From Mycobacterium sp. Root135 (GTDB taxonomy: Bacteria; Actinomycetota; Actinomycetes; Mycobacteriales; Mycobacteriaceae): a DNA stretch of 64,000 nucleotides. The position numbers and the translations under genes are program-made. The notes below the pieces were generated by a model, which saw only the letters and a program-made list of their open reading frames with translations, did no database searches and was not told where the DNA came from. This document shows, piece by piece, positions 62,177 to 64,000 of the stretch; position 1 is the stretch's first letter, and the number at the start of each line of letters is the position of its first letter. The stretch is from positions 62,001-126,000 of the forward strand of contig NZ_LMEZ01000008.1 of the NCBI RefSeq assembly GCF_001426545.1, in the 5' to 3' direction.

Positions 62177-63313
62177 ATGAGCCCGAGTTTGCGCGACCTG
62201 GTCCGCTGGACCGAAAAGCCCGCCCGCAACGTGGAGGCGGGCACCGGGTCGCCGACGAACCTACTCCGCGGCCTCGCGGCGCGGGCGACGACACCGCTGC
62301 TGCCCGACGACTACCTGACGCTGCTCAACCCGCTGTGGTCGGCGCGAGAGCTCCGCGGTGAAGTCGTTGACGTGCAGAAGGAAACCGAGGACACCGCGAC
62401 CGTGTCCATCAGGCCGGGCTGGGGCTTCTCCGGCGAGTACCAACCCGGTCAGTACGTCGGCATCGGCCTGAGCATCGACGGCAAATGGCACTGGCGGTCC
62501 TACTCGTTGACGTCGGTTCCGGTCCGCGACAAGAAGCTCATCTCCATCACGGTCAAGGCCACGCCGGAGGGGTTTCTGTCGACGCACTTGGTGAACGGTG
62601 TGCAACCCGGAACGATCGTTCGCCTGGCGTCACCCAAGGGCGACTTCGCCCTGCCGGATCCGCCGCCGGCGAAGATGCTGCTGGTGACCGCGGGCAGCGG
62701 GATCACCCCCGTCATGGCGATGCTGCGGTCCATGAACCAGCGAGGGCAGACCTCCGACGTCGTCCACATCCACTCGGCCCCCTCGGCAAAGGACGTCATC
62801 TTCCACGACGAACTGCAAGAACTGAACCGCGGTGAGTGGCCGTACGAGTTGCTGCTCCAGCTCACCGCGGACATGGGTCACCTCGACTTCGAGGCCGAGC
62901 TCGAGCGGCTGGTTCCGGACTGGAAGGACCGACCCACCTGGGCATGCGGGCCACCCGCGATGCTCGACACGCTCGAGAAGGTGTGGGCCGACGGCGGAGT
63001 GCCGGAAGACCGCCTGCACATGGAACGGTTCGTCATCGCGCGCACCGACAAGGGTGGCGAGGGCGGCACGGTGACCTTCGCGATCTCCGACAAGACGATC
63101 GAAGTCGACGGCGCCACCTCGCTTTTGGAGGCCGGCGAGAAGCTCGGCATTCAGATGCCGTTCGGCTGTCGGATGGGCATCTGCCAAACCTGTGTCCTGC
63201 CACTGGAATCCGGGCACGTCCGCGACTTCCGGTCGGGTAGTGAACACGGCGAGGGCGATCGAATTCAGACGTGCATCTCCGCGGCATCCGGCGACTGCAC
63301 CCTCAACATCTAG
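62177..63313 (+). CDS. Oxidoreductase of acyl-CoA desaturase (Rv3230c-like, FAD and [2Fe-2S])
   Basis: This is a 378-residue reductase passing electrons from NADPH through FAD and a plant-type [2Fe-2S] cluster. The FAD motif is RSYSLTS, and LLVTAGSGITPVMAML is the nicotinamide-binding loop. The cluster ligands are Cys331, Cys336, Cys339 and Cys366 (FGCRMGICQTC, IQTCI). It is followed eight bases later by the acyl-CoA desaturase gene, the same pair as M. tuberculosis Rv3230c/desA3, where the reductase supplies electrons for delta-9 desaturation. Confidence 0.92.
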   Translation: MSPSLRDLVRWTEKPARNVEAGTGSPTNLLRGLAARATTPLLPDDYLTLLNPLWSARELRGEVVDVQKETEDTATVSIRPGWGFSGEYQPGQYVGIGLSIDGKWHWRSYSLTSVPVRDKKLISITVKATPEGFLSTHLVNGVQPGTIVRLASPKGDFALPDPPPAKMLLVTAGSGITPVMAMLRSMNQRGQTSDVVHIHSAPSAKDVIFHDELQELNRGEWPYELLLQLTADMGHLDFEAELERLVPDWKDRPTWACGPPAMLDTLEKVWADGGVPEDRLHMERFVIARTDKGGEGGTVTFAISDKTIEVDGATSLLEAGEKLGIQMPFGCRMGICQTCVLPLESGHVRDFRSGSEHGEGDRIQTCISAASGDCTLNI

Positions 63314-63321
63314 GAGTCGAC

Positions 63322-64000
63322 ATGGCAATCAGCGACATCAAGGAATACGCCCACCTCAGCCCCGAGGACGTCGAAGAACTCGGACGCGAGCTCGACGCGA
63401 TCAGGGCCGACATCGAGGAGTCGCGCGGCGCACGCGACGCCCAGTACATCCGCAAGACCATCCAGCTGCAGCGAGGATTGGCCGCGTTCGGCCGAATCGC
63501 ACTCTTCGCGAGCCGCGACAAGCTCGCCTGGACCGCGGGCACCGCCGCGCTCGCCACCGCGAAGATCATCGAGAACATGGAGTTGGGCCACAACATCACC
63601 CACGGGCAGTGGGATTGGATGAACGACCCGGAGATTCACTCCACCGAATGGGAGTGGGACACCACCTCGCCCACTCAGCATTGGAAGAAGTCGCACAACT
63701 TCATCCACCACAAGTACACCAACATCGTCGGCCTGGACGACGACATCGGTTACGGCATCATGCGTCTCACGCGCGATCAGCGCTGGGAGAAGTGGATGAT
63801 CGGCAACCCGATCTACAACATTCTGCTGGGAACGCTCTTCGAGTGGGGCGTGGCGCTGCACGGGGTCGAGACGACCAAGTGGCGCAAGGGCGAGAAGTCG
63901 ATGGCCGAGGTGCGCAAGGACCTCAAGATCATCGGCAAGAAGGTCGGCAAGCAGGTCGGCAAGGACTACGTCGTGTTCCCGGCGCTGACCGGGCCGGCGT
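63322..64000 (+). CDS. desA3: Acyl-CoA delta-9 desaturase (DesA3-like), 3' truncated
   Basis: These are the first ~226 residues of a membrane fatty acid desaturase that introduces a cis-9 double bond into stearoyl/palmitoyl-CoA. Two of the three His boxes are visible: HNITH (His90-His94) and HNFIHH (His125, His129, His130). The third would lie past the window end. The ATG at 63322 follows TAGGAG by five bases, the TAG being the upstream stop codon. The frame is open to the last base, so it is cut off by the window. Confidence 0.93.
   Translation, partial: MAISDIKEYAHLSPEDVEELGRELDAIRADIEESRGARDAQYIRKTIQLQRGLAAFGRIALFASRDKLAWTAGTAALATAKIIENMELGHNITHGQWDWMNDPEIHSTEWEWDTTSPTQHWKKSHNFIHHKYTNIVGLDDDIGYGIMRLTRDQRWEKWMIGNPIYNILLGTLFEWGVALHGVETTKWRKGEKSMAEVRKDLKIIGKKVGKQVGKDYVVFPALTGPA

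Overview
The window is high-GC actinobacterial DNA and almost certainly comes from a rapidly growing Mycobacterium (Mycolicibacterium type). The evidence is a PGRS glycine-rich secreted protein, a secreted AroQ-gamma chorismate mutase, a carboxylic acid reductase, a Ddn-type nitroreductase, an IlvX-like ThDP enzyme, FprA behind an IdeR-type iron box, a Crp regulator of the mycobacterial Rv3676 type, and a DesA3/Rv3230c-like desaturase pair at the right edge. Most genes are tightly packed, often with 4-base ATGA/GTGA overlaps. No tRNA, rRNA, CRISPR array or intact insertion sequence was seen.

Layout. 1-5.3 kb: the end of a BCCT transporter, a membrane metallophosphoesterase coupled to an EEP-family hydrolase, a CobW-type GTPase, a DUF3159 membrane protein and a Ddn-like nitroreductase. 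5.3-14.0 kb: a complete catabolic cluster from shikimate/quinate intermediates to 3-oxoadipate. It has a shikimate dehydrogenase, an MHS transporter, pcaH, pcaG, pcaB and a pcaL fusion on the minus strand, a TetR regulator, and a divergent QsuB-type dehydroshikimate dehydratase. Two matching 20-bp dyads sit at the two promoters. 14-17.5 kb: a DUF1275 protein, fumarase C and a ThrE-like exporter. 17.5-22.6 kb: a DUF222/HNH gene broken by a 32-bp tandem duplication, a small HicB-like protein, chorismate mutase, the PGRS protein and an XRE regulator. 22.6-23.65 kb holds no convincing gene.

23.65-31.5 kb: an HxlR regulator divergent from carboxylic acid reductase, a DUF7373-like lipoprotein, a TIGR02444 protein overlapping an EamA transporter tail to tail, and a LysR regulator. 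31.5-38 kb: a membrane molybdopterin oxidoreductase with its partner, the IlvX-like enzyme, an alpha/beta hydrolase lacking its nucleophile, a strong bidirectional terminator, and a secreted Thr/Ala-rich protein. 38-41 kb: a LAL-type LuxR regulator. 41-52 kb: an aryl/biogenic amine module with an IclR regulator, two APC permeases, an aldehyde dehydrogenase, a copper amine oxidase and two acyl-CoA synthetases, with three direct repeats in the divergent promoter.

52-64 kb: IdeR box and fprA. Then comes a GntR-controlled, translationally coupled operon of unknown substrate: APC permease, FGGY kinase, GlpA-like dehydrogenase with a BFD-type Fe-S tail, a second FAD oxidoreductase, and an ABM protein. 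It is followed by a Crp paralogue, an alpha/beta hydrolase, and the ferredoxin-reductase/acyl-CoA desaturase pair, which runs off the window. The GntR operon is the best candidate here for an undescribed pathway.
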